Source: Dermacentor variabilis (taxonomy: Eukaryota; Arthropoda; Arachnida; Ixodida; Ixodidae). Taken from it: a DNA stretch of 64,000 bases. Within the stretch, counting starts at the first letter, position 1. Every line of letters starts with the position of its first letter. The notes beneath the pieces are model-generated. The model did not search any database. It was not told where the DNA came from and saw only the letters and a program-made list of their open reading frames with translations. Below, piece after piece: positions 33,031-44,796 of this stretch. The DNA is taken from NCBI RefSeq assembly GCF_050947875.1, contig NC_134573.1, forward strand, positions 31,580,115-31,644,114. Direction: 5' to 3'. The position numbers and the translations under genes are program-made.

Positions 33031-33739
33031 CCAGAGCACTGCAGCTCTGGCTAGCTGGCAGGAGCAGATGGCGGCGGCGTTCTGGCCAGTACGCTAGACG
33101 TAAAACTCGGGCCGGTAGCCCGACTACTTTCGCTCTGCCCACGAGCCCAGAAGCTCGCCGGCCTCGGGTAGCAGTACACGATCGGGTAGATTGGCGACGC
33201 ACAGTAACGGGTTGCGAGGAGGCCCCGGTCGGGTGAAGTCCTGATGGCTCGGGTCTGGAACCCGATGGCCAGTCTTCAACTTCCGGTCCGGTGGACGACC
33301 TTCTCCTGGCGTCGCTTCCTGGAACTCTCCCTTCTGCCAATGCGCCTCGCTTTCCTGCCGCTCCGGCCGATTCGTCGTTTGCTCGTTGGCTGCTTGAAGC
33401 TCCATTGTTTCTTCTGATCGGATTGGCTTTCTTTTTTCTTTTAGTATTTCTTCTTGTGCCGCGTGTTGACGTGCCAGACGCTCCTCGACGTTGTTGTTTT
33501 ATATCCAGCACTGAATTCGCCTCGGTGCACGCACTACTTGTCGTCTGCTTCCTGTCCTCTCCAACCACCGCATCGTGTCGCGCACTGCGCACATCTCATA
33601 AGCCCCTTTGTTACAAAGTTTTTCTAAGGGAAAACTGCTGCTTAGTGCCTGGAGATATTTCACGTGTCCTCGGAACAACCCGGTGACATAGGCAAGGGTT
33701 GGCCGACAGCTGCCCTGGTAGGCCACGCAGGAAGTGAGG
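33031..33739. other. Unidentified insert between two LINE fragments
   Basis: About 0.7 kb sits where roughly 0.35 kb of reverse transcriptase would be expected. It contains open frames on both strands, including a charged minus-strand one with ERLARQHAAQEEILKEKK near 33450-33490. I do not recognise it. It could be an inserted element or rearranged LINE sequence. Confidence 0.35.
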
Positions 33740-33965
33740 GATATGGGACATAAATGGTACAAATGTATACGTTTGCCATGCTTGAAAAGGAAGGCTATCT
33801 TGGCGTGTTTCCATGGCGCAGTCAAGGAGCAGAATTGCCAGACGGTACTGATATGTGTCAGCAGAGTCGCTAAGTTGTCGTTGTCCACGTATGGAAGCAG
33901 CCAGTTGGTGACTTGATTGTGCCCCGGCGCACAGTTCGGCGCGGAGTATGCAAGAAGCTTTAGTG
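33740..33965 (-). pseudogene. LINE reverse transcriptase fragment (finger part)
   Basis: The minus strand reads APNCAPGHNQVTNWLLPYVD, then WKHAKIAFLFKHGKRIHL and LCPISLTSCV. This matches the 'APG.DQVTN..L..L', 'WK.A.I..I.KPGK' and 'LRPISLTSC.GK' blocks of I-type LINEs with many substitutions. It is an old fragment. Confidence 0.6.
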
Positions 33966-35384
33966 AAAAAGGGTAAAGCACGTAATATAACAAATACCAC
34001 TTATAAAATCAGTGGTAAGAGCTACCATTAGACTTCATGTTACAGCGCGATATGTTTCGCAAGGGCGCTTGCTCAACATATGGTTGCGTATCGAGTGCGA
34101 ACGGGGATTCGTGGCTTTCGATTCGTTGGACTTGTAGCTGTGGTGTTCAACAGATCCGAAAAGCTGGTGCAGCTGACATCGTCACACGTAGGTCCAGCGT
34201 CGTCCCGTATCAGCTGAGCGCCTGCTCTTCGCTGCTTTTGTTCTTTCCGCGCGCGATACCGGCATGCCTTGCGCGCCTTCCCCGCTGGTGTGCCTCTCGT
34301 AACGTTCCCTTGGATGGTTCGCCAAGTTGCCGTTTAGTTACAGCGCTTTTTACAGCGAAGCTATTTATGCAGACTCTGTGCCATCGTTCTCGGACTTCGC
34401 TAAAAAGGGGCTACGTGATCTAGGAGGAGAGGAACCGAAAAGCTCAACAGGGGGAAAGGAGGTGGAGTGACTCGTTTCCCCCTGTAAGCATGCTATCTTA
34501 TAGATGAAACTTGTACGGTTGTCGAACTGTGCATTTTCGGCGATCGAGTCGGATCGGCATCGACTTTATCGATGATTGTTTCTACCCTGCCCCGAAATAA
34601 ATACATTTTATGCTAGCGGCCTGCGCCAAATGAACAATGCCCAGTGATTGAAACGCGATACTAGGAGCGAGTGGCTGCCGGCATTTCTTGCGCCAACAAA
34701 AGTGCCGGCGGCTACGTCAATCGTCGAGCCAATCCAGCCAATCGTCACAACGATTACGGTGCCCGCGTCATCAGTGGTGGGCCTTGTGTCCAAAATACGG
34801 AGCTCTGGATTAGTGTGTCCGAACGGTCCATCCCAGCTACAACTATAGGAAGACCACGAGTACTGCGTATTTCCAAGGAAGAAGCCGCCTACCGTAAAAT
34901 CGCAAGCGACGTGAAAAAAATGGTAAAGCAAAACATTTGCATTATAGACTTCTTGCGAAGTTTGACTTGCGTAGTGTAAAATTCGGCGTAAAAAGCACAC
35001 CTTCGCTGTTCGACCATGCTCATGCAGTGGAAAGGGCGGTAATTTGTTTGCTTATTTAAAATTATCTGGGAAATTGTGGAACAATTCTCTTCTCAGGCAC
35101 GTAATCTAAAAAAATTACCGACGATTACGTTACTTCCTAATGCGAAATGTGAGCGCAGCAAATAAGCTGTTTCACCTTTTGGATAGATTGAGGCAAAGAA
35201 ATCGAGCAACACATGTATGCGCTATCACATAATTTTTTTTTATTTTTCACACGTATTCCTTTAACAAAGACTCCACTAACAGTTCTTGACAGTCATGAAG
35301 GAAGCTTTGTGGTCGGAGAAATAGACTGATATATGTTCGACTTGGTACACCAATGCTTGATTCTCAAAGACGAGATCTATACAA
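33966..35384. other. Intergenic sequence without a supported gene
   Basis: Open frames at 34037-34423 and 34671-34979 (plus) and 35000-34608 (minus) are not recognised and lack start or splice support. A motif TTACAGCGAAGCTATTTATG near 34348 resembles common tick repeats. Confidence 0.4.
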
Positions 35385-35693
35385 GTGCCTCGCGAGGTTG
35401 TCACAGCCGTGGGGGAAGCAGAGGCTAAGCGCCGCCGCCGAGAAGACCCTGCCGTTCGCGCCGCCGAAGCGGAGGCTCATCGCCGCCGTCGAGAGCAACC
35501 AGCAGTAAGCGAGGCTGAAGCAGAAGCTCATCGCCGCCGCCGAGAAGACCCTGCAGTTCGCGCCGCCGAAGCGGAGGCTCATCGCCGCCGTCGAGAGCAA
35601 CCAGCAGTAAGCGGAAGCGGAGGGGGGCGGCGTGTACACCCAGCGGCAAACCGTGGGGGCAGAAGCGCGCGCAGCAAGCGGACAACACGATAA
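35385..35693 (+). CDS. Open frame of arginine-rich 17-residue tandem repeats (STPR-like)
   Basis: The 102-codon frame consists mainly of four imperfect copies of a 17-residue unit of the form AAEAEAHRRRREDPAVR, alternating with EQPAVS variants, so the DNA repeats at 51 bp with a 102-bp higher order. Short basic tandem repeats of this kind recall STPR-type DNA-binding repeats and often occur in tick repeat-borne proteins. This resemblance is from memory. The frame ends in a basic tail (RGGRSARSKRTTR). There is no intron or family evidence for a host gene. It may be part of a dispersed element, since the following GC-rich stretch with a G9 run also looks repetitive. Confidence 0.4.
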   Translation: MPREVVTAVGEAEAKRRRREDPAVRAAEAEAHRRRREQPAVSEAEAEAHRRRREDPAVRAAEAEAHRRRREQPAVSGSGGGRRVHPAANRGGRSARSKRTTR

Positions 35694-35935
35694 AGGGAGG
35701 AGGGAAGAGATAGCAGCGACTGACTGATGCCGCTGACGGCGATAGTGAGTCAACCCCAGCTATCCGCCACACAAGAACAGGGGGGGGGGACCCTTTCCTC
35801 CTCTTTCTGCATGGCGGCGACGGTGTTCTATGCAGTCACGTTATCTTGACTCTCTAGCGGCGTCAGCGGCATCCAGCGGTATCAGTCGGTCGCTGCTAGC
35901 GCTGGGGGGATGAAAGGGGGGCGGAGCTGGTTACG

Positions 35936-35985
35936 AGGCCGACGACGACGCCGACGACGACGACGACGCCGACGACGACGCGAAA
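35936..35985. repeat. (GAC)n-rich microsatellite
   Basis: GACGACGACGCC-type triplets run for about 50 bases. It produces poly-arginine frames on the minus strand and poly-aspartate or threonine on others, none of them credible genes. Confidence 0.8.
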
Positions 35986-36537
35986 CCCAGGAACGGACGC
36001 CAAAGAGCTGCGCTCTAAAACTTCCGTTACACTGACAATGTAAGAAAGTCGCCGGAGTTGTCCTATAAGCGTCCGATAAAGGCAGTTGCCTGCCTGAAGG
36101 GAGGAACGTGAGCTTGTAACGAGCACACACTACGGGAGTGATGAAGGTAGGATTGTGGCGAGCTTGCGTCTCCACCTTTAGGCTAGTCGCGGCTGCATAT
36201 GGCGCAGGCGCTTGCCGGTTCCCGTGCCATCGCGTCTGTGGCGGAATGGGCGTTTGGAGCTGCGTCGCTTTCGCGACAGAGAAGGCAGCAAGGGGGCGCC
36301 GAGCAGGGCAGTACTGCTTGCATCGCGCTCTGCGTTTCGATGTGTTTTTTGGTAGATTAGTGATTCCACCCGCGGTACCAAGATACCAGTCGACTCGTGA
36401 GGATACAAGGAACACGGGTGTGCTACCCACGTGGCCCTTGGTGAAGCTCGTGGAGCCCAGCGATCCTACAAACTCGGACTACGGGGCAGCGTCGATTAGC
36501 CCGACGCCAGCTCGGCGCAGCAGCCGGTGCTGCTCCG

Positions 36538-38329
36538 ATGCGTGAGGAACGCGAACGGCAGCAACCGTTCTGCCTGGGCATGGCTACGGGAACGCTTAGC
36601 GAACTTCAGACGACCATGCAAGGTGAGACCACACCAGCAGAGAACATGGATGTAACAAATGTAGACAGAACAGAAGACGGAATAGCAGGCACCGTTCGCC
36701 ACAACGCCGGGGGACGCCAGCGGACGGACGACGACTGGCAGACAGTCCTGACACTACGGCAAAAGAAGCAGCAGGCTCGAGAGCGCAAGCGCGAAACGAG
36801 CTCGACGGGCTGCACTAACCCGGCGAAACTAAGGAAACGACGAAGAGGCATACCCAAACTTCCTCCTCTTCCTAAGCATGACTTCAAGATAGTTATCCGA
36901 CCACAACAGGGACTGCCTTTGAAGACTATCAGCACGCCGGCCCTCGCCGAAGCGATCGTCACGGCCTGCGACTACCAAATAAGAGATGAGCAATTTTTGC
37001 TCCGTATAAAGCCCGGCTCCAATATCGCCATACTTTCGACATCGAGTCAGGAGGTCGCGGAGCAGGCACGCCGAGTCCACTCCCTCACTATCAACGGACG
37101 TTCACATGACGTTAGCGTATACGCTGCCACCGAAGAGGAAGCTATCCGAGGAGTTATACACGGACTTCCACCCCAAACGCCACCGGAGACCATCATAGCA
37201 AACATACGTATACGCACTCAAGGCGTCGAACTTATCCAAGCAAAAATGATCGGAGAAACAAGGAGTGCAGCCCTTACTTTCTGCGGCCCGTCACTACTTC
37301 GCGTGGTGTACTACAACAGAGGCGAACGCCTGTGTCATCCTTACAGCGCTACTGTTCAGGTGTGCAAAACATGCCATGGAAAAGGGCATCGGACAGACGT
37401 CTGTCCACAGCCCGACTTGCGAGTGTGCCGAATTTGCGGACTCAGAAACCCTGGGGACGGACACCCGTGTGAGCCAAAGTGTGCCTCTTGTGAGGGGGCC
37501 CACGTCACCGGGGACCGTAGCTGTCAACGACGCCTCAAGCAACCAAAAAAAACCTCAAGTCAGAAAGAGCACAGACAAGCGCAATGAAGGGCAGAAAAAA
37601 CCACGCTGGTTTGCCTCAGAGGATGAGGAATCGGACTACACAAACGGCCATAGGAGCGACCAACGCGACCGACAAGGAAGGACGCGATCGCCATCTCCAC
37701 ACCGACAGAACGCTCGGTCCAGATCAGCGTCACCTCACCCGAGCAGATCCCGCTCTCGAGCACGAGAGCGCGTCCAGGGAGGAGAAGCAAGGCAGACGCA
37801 ACGATCATCCAGAGAAGCACCGAAGGCGGCCTCCGTTCCACAGGTAAGCTGGGCAGCGGTCGCTTCCTCCACAACCACACCTATCACACAAAACGAGGAG
37901 TACAAGAAAAGAGTTGCCGAAAACAGACAACTTAAGGCAAGCTTGGACAGCATGAAAAGTGAACTCGAAACGCTTAAACGACAAATGGCAAGCATGATGA
38001 CGCACGGAGGAACCCATAAAACAAACGCACCCGCACAACTGTCCAATACACAGACGAAAACAACACAGGCCAAACCACTATCACAAACGCAGCCTATAGA
38101 ACAGACGCCTACACCTATCACTCATCTGGAAGCGAAACTAGGCGATATGTGCGCACAAATGCAATTATTTTTTGCAGAGCTTCAGAATCGTAAGCGGTAC
38201 GTCGACGACTCGCTCAAAGGAGTCAAAAAAACGCGAAAACGTCGTAGCAGCCTGAGCCCGGAGAACCGAGATCCAAAGGTCACCGTAACCACAGACACAG
38301 AACATTTCGAGAGCCCATACTCTGGCTAA
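36538..38329 (+). pseudogene. LINE ORF1 (gag-like, zinc knuckles), frameshifted
   Basis: The first frame runs to 37587. It contains a basic region, a central domain, and three cysteine fingers: CKTCHGKGHRTDVC, CRICGLRNPGDGHPC and CASCEGAHVTGDRSC. After the A8 run at 37545-37552 the continuation is in the frame that ends at 38329. That part is an SR-rich segment (HRQNARSRSASPHPSRSRSR), a coiled coil (KKRVAENRQLKASLDSMKSE, LETLKRQM) and a basic end. It would bind LINE RNA and DNA in ribonucleoprotein particles. A one-base change in the A8 run is the simplest explanation of the break. Confidence 0.75.
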
Positions 38330-38335
38330 TTACAC

Positions 38336-41300
38336 ACATACACACCAAGAGAATCTCGTAATTTGGCAGTGGAACTGCCGATCACTACCTAACAAACATG
38401 CTGCACTTACACAATATATCAAGGCGGCGCTCGTCCCACCTGACATTATTTGTCTTCAGGAAGTGGGGAATATGCGGATACATATTGGGGGATACCGCTT
38501 TTACGGCGATTCGAACTACCCTGAAGTGGCAGCATTTGCCCGCAAGGACCTGACAATCACAGTCGCCATAGCACCTGGCGTAGAAATCCACCACCAAATA
38601 CTTACCATTTGGCCAGTTAAGAAGAGTCGTCCCAAGTGCCTGATAACCAACATATATAGCGCCTAGGGATAAGAGGGCCGATTTTTCATTAACTTTAAGT
38701 CATGTATCTGCCTTGCTCCCAATGAAAGACCGGCTAATCTTTCTCGGAGACTTTAACGCTTGGCACACCGCATGGGGTTATCAACGCGACACCGCCAAGG
38801 GCTTCAACCTACTACGAGAAACTCAGTCCCACGAACTTGTACTGATTACGCAGCCAGGCACTCCTACAAGAATAGGAAACAACGCTGCCCGGCACACCAC
38901 GCCGGACCTTACGTTTGTCAACAGTGAGAAGGGGGTCACCTGGTGTAACCTAGACGAAACGCGAGGTAGTGATCACCATCTATTGTGTATCAATGTTAAC
39001 ACAGCTAAAGTTCGACAGCCCCTAGGGGTGGCAAGGCTCACTGATTGGAAAATGTATAGAGAACGACAACAGGCTGCTTCCTCATTTCCAGCCACGGCCG
39101 CAGGTTGGACAACTTTCCTGAAGGAGGCCCATGCTGCCACTACGAGAGAGATCAAGACAACAACGAAAGCACCAGCAGTAGACAGCCATCTCGCCCACCT
39201 CTGGGAGGCCCACAGAAGCCTCACCAAACGCTGGAAGCGGCAGCGGCGTGATCGCAAACTTAGGCGCCGAATAGCCCTGCTGGCAAACGAAGCTAACACC
39301 TATGCAAAGGAGCTGAATAATCAAAATTGGCGCAGCTTCTGCGACTCTCTCAGAGGCACCCTCAGCACCAAGAAGACCTGGGCCATTCTTCGGTGCATGC
39401 TAGACCCAACTAGCACGCACACCGAGACGTCTAACGTCATGCGACGGCTCTTAGGAGAATACAAGGGCTCAGAACAAGAACTACTCGAGCACCTAAAACG
39501 CACCTACACTGGCGCTGCCCAGACATCTTCACGCGTTAATACCAAGGACAGGATAACTCGAGCTTGGACGCCCCCATCACCTTCTCAGAGCTCTACGCAG
39601 CGGCACAAACCTTCAAGAAGAACACGGCTCCTGGACCCGACCAAATCACCAACGCAATGCTGCGCAACCTTAGTGACGCAGCCCTACAGCACTTAGTCGA
39701 CTTCTTCAACGAACTGGTCTGGCGACCGGACGGAAGACTACCGCGAGAATGGAAGGAGGCAGACATCGTGCTTATACCAAAACCGGGCAAGCCGCGCGAG
39801 CTCAACCATCTCAGGCCCATATCGCTCACGTCTTGCATGGGCAAGCTCTTTGAACGAGTAATTCTAACCCGACTCGAAGCCCACAGCGAACGAAACTCAC
39901 TCTTCCCTGAATCCATGTTCGGTTTCCGTAGGCGAATCTGTGCACAGGACATCTTTCTTCTATTAAGAGATGAGGTGCTCGATCCTCCCCATGGCAGTAT
40001 GGACAGAATCTTGCTAGCACTCGACGTCCATAAAGCATTTGATAACATTTCACACACTACAATACTAGACGGACTACGAGATGTCGGGTGTGGAGAAAGA
40101 GTATTCCATTACGTTCAAGACTTCCTGAGCAGCCGCTCCGCGAAAATAGGACTGGGTTCAGCTCGTTCTGCCCTGTATCGCCTACCAGATAAGGGCACTC
40201 CTCAACGATCCATATTGTCACCACTTCTGTTTAACATCGGCTTACGTAGAATGGCCCTGGACTTACAGAAGAACCGGGACCTTGGCTGCGCCATAAATGC
40301 AGACGACATTAAACTCTGGGCCTGCAAAGGGTCCTACGGAAACTGACAGGACACGCTTCAACAGGCCATCAACACCATTGAAAGCTATATGAGGCTAGCA
40401 GGCATGAGGTGCGCTCCAGCGAAATCGGAGTACATTCATATTAGACCTAGACATACCCAAGCGACCAGGGCTCCAGATCTGCAGCTCATCTTGGAGGGAG
40501 AGCCCATCAAGAGGGCATCCCACCTGCGCGTACTGGGAATGTGCATTCAAGAAACGGGCAGCGTTAGCATAGCGCTCTCCAATCTCAGACGCACTGTTCG
40601 GAGCGTAACCGGGCTTATTAGCAGAGTTGCACGCAGCAGCGAAGGCATGACCGAAGCAGACACTATGCAACTAGTAAACGCCTTCATCATTAGTCGTCTA
40701 ACATACGCCCTGCCTTTCCAAACCACGTGGCGTAACGACATCGAACATGCGGATGAGCTCTTAAGAATCGCCTGTAAAGCAGCACTCGGCCTGCCTGAAA
40801 GCACAAGCACGATCCGACTGAACGAATTGGGAATGATTAACACTTTCGAGGAATATGCAGCAGCTACACTAATGGCGCAGCGTGAACGGCTAAACACGAC
40901 ACCTCAGGGACGCTCGGTTTTACAAAGACTTCACTATCCACTGACATCACAATATTGCGGTGACGAAACAATAATACTGCCATCTGAAATCCGAGAGCGG
41001 ATCCACGTCGTGCCAATAACCCGTCACATGCGCCCAGTCCATCATGCGGCTCGGAGACGCGCGCCGGCAGCCACCTTACTAAGGCGGCGAAGCGATCCGG
41101 ATACTTACTTTACAGACGCGAGTTGGCATCAGAGGAATACAGGCACCCGCAATACTTTTGCAGCAATCGTGACTAGCCAACGACGAGCAACCGCAGCAGC
41201 ATCCATACACACGAAATCGGTTGCAACGGCCGAAGCTGTGGCCATAGCCCTGGCCATACGCGCCGCGGAAGCTAAGGGCCAATCGGCCTACGTGCTGACA

Positions 41301-41907
41301 GACTCACAGGACGCCTGCTGCCTCTTCCTTGGGGGGGGCTTTACCGGGCTGCGTCTTCCGCATCCTAGGAACGGAACTCACCCTGGATCATTGCGTTACC
41401 TGGTGCCCGGCGCACACAGGGATAGCGGGGAACGAACGGGCGGACCGCTTGGCTCGAGGCATGACAGGCCGAGCCGCGGGCCACACCGCCCGAGAGAACA
41501 CCTCGACACCCGGTGCGCCAAAAGAAATCCTCGAATTACAACGGCTAAGTAGGTGAACCAAAGCCCTTCCTCACTGAGATCTAGACAGGAGGCAAGCACG
41601 GGACTGGCGCCGCCTGCAAACAAACACTTTCCCACATTTATACAGGCTACACACAATGTACCCAGAAAAATACAGCAACAAATGCCCGTGGTGCGAAGGA
41701 ACACCGACATTGGAACACATAACTTTCCAGTGCGCGTTACGTCCGGCGGCAGCCACTTCGCCGCTGCTAGACAACACTCTCCATAACTGGTCGTGGGAGG
41801 CGCGACTCGCGGAAGTGGAATTGGGAAGCCAACTGGCGACCCTTGACCAGGCCCGGCGAGCCGCTGTAACCAGTGGGGCCCTGGAGGAGGGGCTCCACCC
41901 ACCATAA
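38336..41907 (+). pseudogene. LINE ORF2: APE endonuclease, RT, RNase H; multiple lesions
   Basis: Endonuclease blocks are WQWNCRSLPNKH, DIICLQEV, FLGDFNAWH, TTPDLTF and SDHHLL, broken by a frameshift near 38660. RT follows after another frameshift near 39555: APGPDQITNAMLRNL, LRPISLTSCMGK, FGFRRRICAQDIF, LALDVHKAFD, KGTPQRSILSPLLFN. The catalytic box reads NADD instead of Y/FADD, and an in-frame TGA follows near 40345. RNase H blocks are YFTDASW, VLTDSQDAC and, after the G8 run at 41331-41338, TWCPAHTGIAGNERADRLA. The end has a finger, CPWCEGTPTLEHITFQC. The copy cannot be active. Confidence 0.8.
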
Positions 41908-41950
41908 CCAAAAAACCTATACTACAATAAACGTTTACTCTCTCTTTCGC

Positions 41951-42367
41951 GACAGACGCTGCATGCGGTTTCGGTCGACGGCGTTTCTCACACTGTGGCA
42001 GACGCGTCTTGGGCTGTCTACTTCGACATGTCTAGTGCAGAGGCACGCGAAATGTCTCGAAAATGGCGTATAACGGGAAGTGATCGCTCGAGAAGGTCAC
42101 CCCTGAGTGCAACTTTCCACTTTGTACGCGATCGCGGCTGATCACCACTACTGGCGAGTTGCGGGATGTGATGGTACCCGAGAACCGCGGCGCGTTTCTT
42201 ATTACGGTGCGCCGTTTTTCCTTGCCTCATCAACACGGTTCCCACAATGCAAGGGAACTGCGGTTTTTTCCAATTCAAGTAAACAACATTTCCGAAAAGG
42301 CAGCTTTATTTACACGTCAACTCGCTATTTTTTTGCACGGCTTTCACACTGACATTCAATAAAAACT
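41951..42367. other. Short unannotated interval
   Basis: About 0.4 kb between two LINE sequences. Two overlapping short open frames near 42107-42362 are not recognised. Nothing else is visible. Confidence 0.4.
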
Positions 42368-42715
42368 TACCCTGACTTTGTAAAGGCGTACGACAGAGTC
42401 CGAGATAAGTACTTGCTAGTAAACCACTGACGACTTAATCTACCTCATTTTCTCTTAGACTTTATTAGGAACTTCCTTACTAATCAGAAGCAATTAGTTA
42501 ATGCAAGTAATTCATTATGTTCAAGTTCTGCTTTATATTGCTTACCACAAAGCATTGTCTTGGATCCTCTTTTTATAATTTCCCTTAGCGCCCTGTCCAC
42601 TAACATTTTCTTCCCTGATGCGTCTGTTACACGATGAGTGCGTCATTTATCGCCCGATCGTTGAGACAAGCGATAATCTGGCTCTCCAAGACGATTTGAT
42701 AAAATATTTCGAAAT
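42368..42715 (+). pseudogene. CR1-like LINE reverse transcriptase fragment
   Basis: The plus strand reads DFVKAYDRVRDKYLL, a TGA, then LPHFLLDFIRNFLTNQKQLV, CLPQSIVLDPLFIISL and, in a shifted frame, DECVIYRPIVETSDNLALQ. These match 'DF.KAFD.V.H..LL', 'G.P.....I...L..R.Q.V', 'GVPQGSVLGPLLF' and 'DD.V.Y......D...LQ.DL' of CR1/L2-type elements. Stops and shifts show long decay. Confidence 0.6.
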
Positions 42716-43230
42716 AATTCCGTCTTTGTTATATTGGTGCTAGGACTCACTGTAAATTCTTGTTTTGGACACGTGATTTCCAACGTGAAAAGACAGTGAT
42801 TGTGAGACAGCGAGAGTGAGAGATAGAGGAGAAACGGCGGTCTGGTTCGGGCTACTGTCAGTCGCAGTTCGCTTCTGAAAAAGCATCCCAAACAACACTT
42901 TGCGCATAGGTGAACGCAGTAAAATTTATGCATTCAGGGCCACTGAAAGGTGGGACAAATTGCGGACACACTTCTCTCATTTACGGCTAAATTGTGAATG
43001 AATTTGTTTTAGTGTCACCTAATTGTGTTTACAGCAGCGCTCCTGTAAAACCTTATATGGAGGCTACTCTCCTTGAAGTATTCTCGAGAAGTAATAAATA
43101 AATCTTGCGCAATACGCATGTTCTTTCACTGATAATCGCGTTCAACAAGTAGCGCAATTACAACTTGCCGCGCAGTACGACATTTCTTAAAATTCTCAAT
43201 GCACTGGCCACATGAGGACGGCCCCGATAC
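42716..43230. other. Interval without a supported feature
   Basis: AT-rich, with a (GAGA)-like patch near 42810. A further exon of the putative GH18-like gene was looked for here on the minus strand and not found. Confidence 0.4.
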
Positions 43231-43350
43231 CTTTTTCCTGAGGTTCTCCGCGGTGTCGAACGCCAGCACAACTTCAAAGCCGTCGCTGCTGCTGAACATG
43301 GTCTCAGCGCTCGAGATATACTCTGTCTTGCTGAATGTGTCTTTGCAACT
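43231..43350 (-). CDS. Putative exon of a GH18 chitinase-like protein (C-terminal part)
   Basis: This 120-base minus-strand exon starts after CTTGCGTTACACAG and ends before GTATCGG. It is in phase 0 at both ends. It encodes SCKDTFSKTEYISSAETMFS then GFEVVLAFDTAENLRKK. The last part resembles the '..GFDD.ES...K' segment near the end of the GH18 barrel, and the single cysteine block fits. The exon upstream at 44964-44797 joins it in phase. Family assignment is by memory of motif order, and the catalytic DxxDxDxE exon is not in view. Confidence 0.4.
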
Positions 43351-44796
43351 CTGTGTAACGCAAGAATACATATATTAGCGCCTCTCGCAGTGCTCGCAAG
43401 GTAAAATTTGCTTTATTCGTTACCAGGATGCTATAGCAATAATTGTCAAGAGTGACTTCATTCACCGGGTTCACTAAAGCAAACATTCGTGGAGTGTATC
43501 TTTCTTTATTATATAAAAAATCGCTGGTAACTCGGGCGGGACGTAGTCGTTAATTATTAGGAACGTTGAGTTTCACTTGCATTTGTCACAAATGTAGAGA
43601 GCCTGAGTATTGTAGATGACGCCCTCTCTTGTAAGTCACCGGTCGACACATATTACATGAGGATGCAGCTCATAAAGAGATTATCTTAGGGTTCACGTAG
43701 GCTAGACATAAGCAGAGAACCTCGACGCCCGGTTGTTAATCATACATGGTAGAGGTTCGATACGCGGCCCGATCAAAGAAAACTCACAACGCTCCATTAG
43801 ATTAGAAAACGTAGTTATGTATCCTAGCGCTACTTACACGAAGCATTTTACCGTGTGTTAAGCTCAACACACGCATAAAATTTGACACAAGTGTGAGTAA
43901 GCCACCTGTACGGGAACTTACTGGATGACAAAGAGGCGGCGTTTACCAGCCTTTACCTAATTTGGTAACACGAAAATAATGTTAACGAACTTGCTTGATC
44001 TCGCGCGAAATTTCTAATCATTCATTCGCGGGTAAAATATATAGGGCAACTTCCTACAGCTGATTTCGGTTTACGTGGTGCGCACCTGACTTATTGCTTG
44101 TGACACACTACCTCCACATGTTAGTCACTTGGCTTTCCGCCTTCCCCGTTCGGAGGAAGGGATGACTGGCCTATCTAAGAGAACTGGTCTGTTGATTTGT
44201 TTAGTCTTTTAGGAATGCATCGCTTGCGTTGAGAAGAAAACCTATAAAAAAACAACGTAGCACATCGTACTTATGTATAGGACAAAGTGAATTGCAAGCG
44301 TTCTTCCGCCTGAAATATTGCTTCCGCTACCCCTATTACGTGCGGTTCGGCTAGTTGACAGAACGGGGCTCCAGAAATATCAGTAGTTAAAATAACACTA
44401 AACTGCCATGATGTCCCCGCGAAGCGCCCGAATATGCGACTATGTGCACAACGTAACTATCCCCTCTGCAATCCGCACTGGCTCTATAGATCACTCGCTT
44501 TGAACACGTAGGCTTTGAACACGTAAGCTCTATAGTGATGTCACGTTGTAGGGACAGCGAAGAACCAGACAGTAGCAATAAGGAATTTTGTGATTAAAGC
44601 AGCTGAATTCGCGCGACGGGACAGGTCAGCGTGTGGACTAGCATGACGTGGCACAGCAATTGTGTGCCAAGCAACAAAGCAAGCCGGAAAAAGATGTACC
44701 TGTCTCGCCTTAATGCATGCGGCTCCACATCATCAACAAAAATAGACAATCTCGAAAGACATGTATTTCTACATAGGAAATTGCATAATCTCTTAC
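43351..44796 (-). other. Intron between the two putative GH18-like exons
   Basis: About 1.45 kb between donor CAG|GTAAGAG and acceptor TTACACAG. It contains one copy of the 127-bp repeat (44189-44315). No other feature is clear. Confidence 0.35.
44189..44315. repeat. 127-bp dispersed repeat, copy 1
   Basis: CTGTTGATTTGTTTAGTCTT ... GTTCTTCCGCCTGAAA recurs almost unchanged at 46510-46635. It is not recognisable as a SINE, as there are no tRNA boxes. Copy 2 is fused to a LINE fragment, copy 1 is not. Confidence 0.75.

Larger units (their letters stand above)
36500..41950 (+). mobile_element. Near full-length I-type LINE, inactivated
   Basis: ORF1 with zinc knuckles is followed by ORF2 with endonuclease, reverse transcriptase, RNase H and a C-terminal CCHC finger, ending near an AATAAA at about 41926. 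The exact 5' end and the target duplication could not be fixed, and sequence from 36.1 kb may belong to the 5' UTR. Several frameshifts and stops break both ORFs. Confidence 0.8.

Noticed and set aside
34037..34979. Plus-strand frames that might be exons
   Set aside because: No recognisable domain, no phase-compatible neighbours and no convincing splice borders.
43690..43790. B-box-like GGTAGAGGTTCGATACG as a second SINE
   Set aside because: No A box at the right distance and no SINE tail follow.
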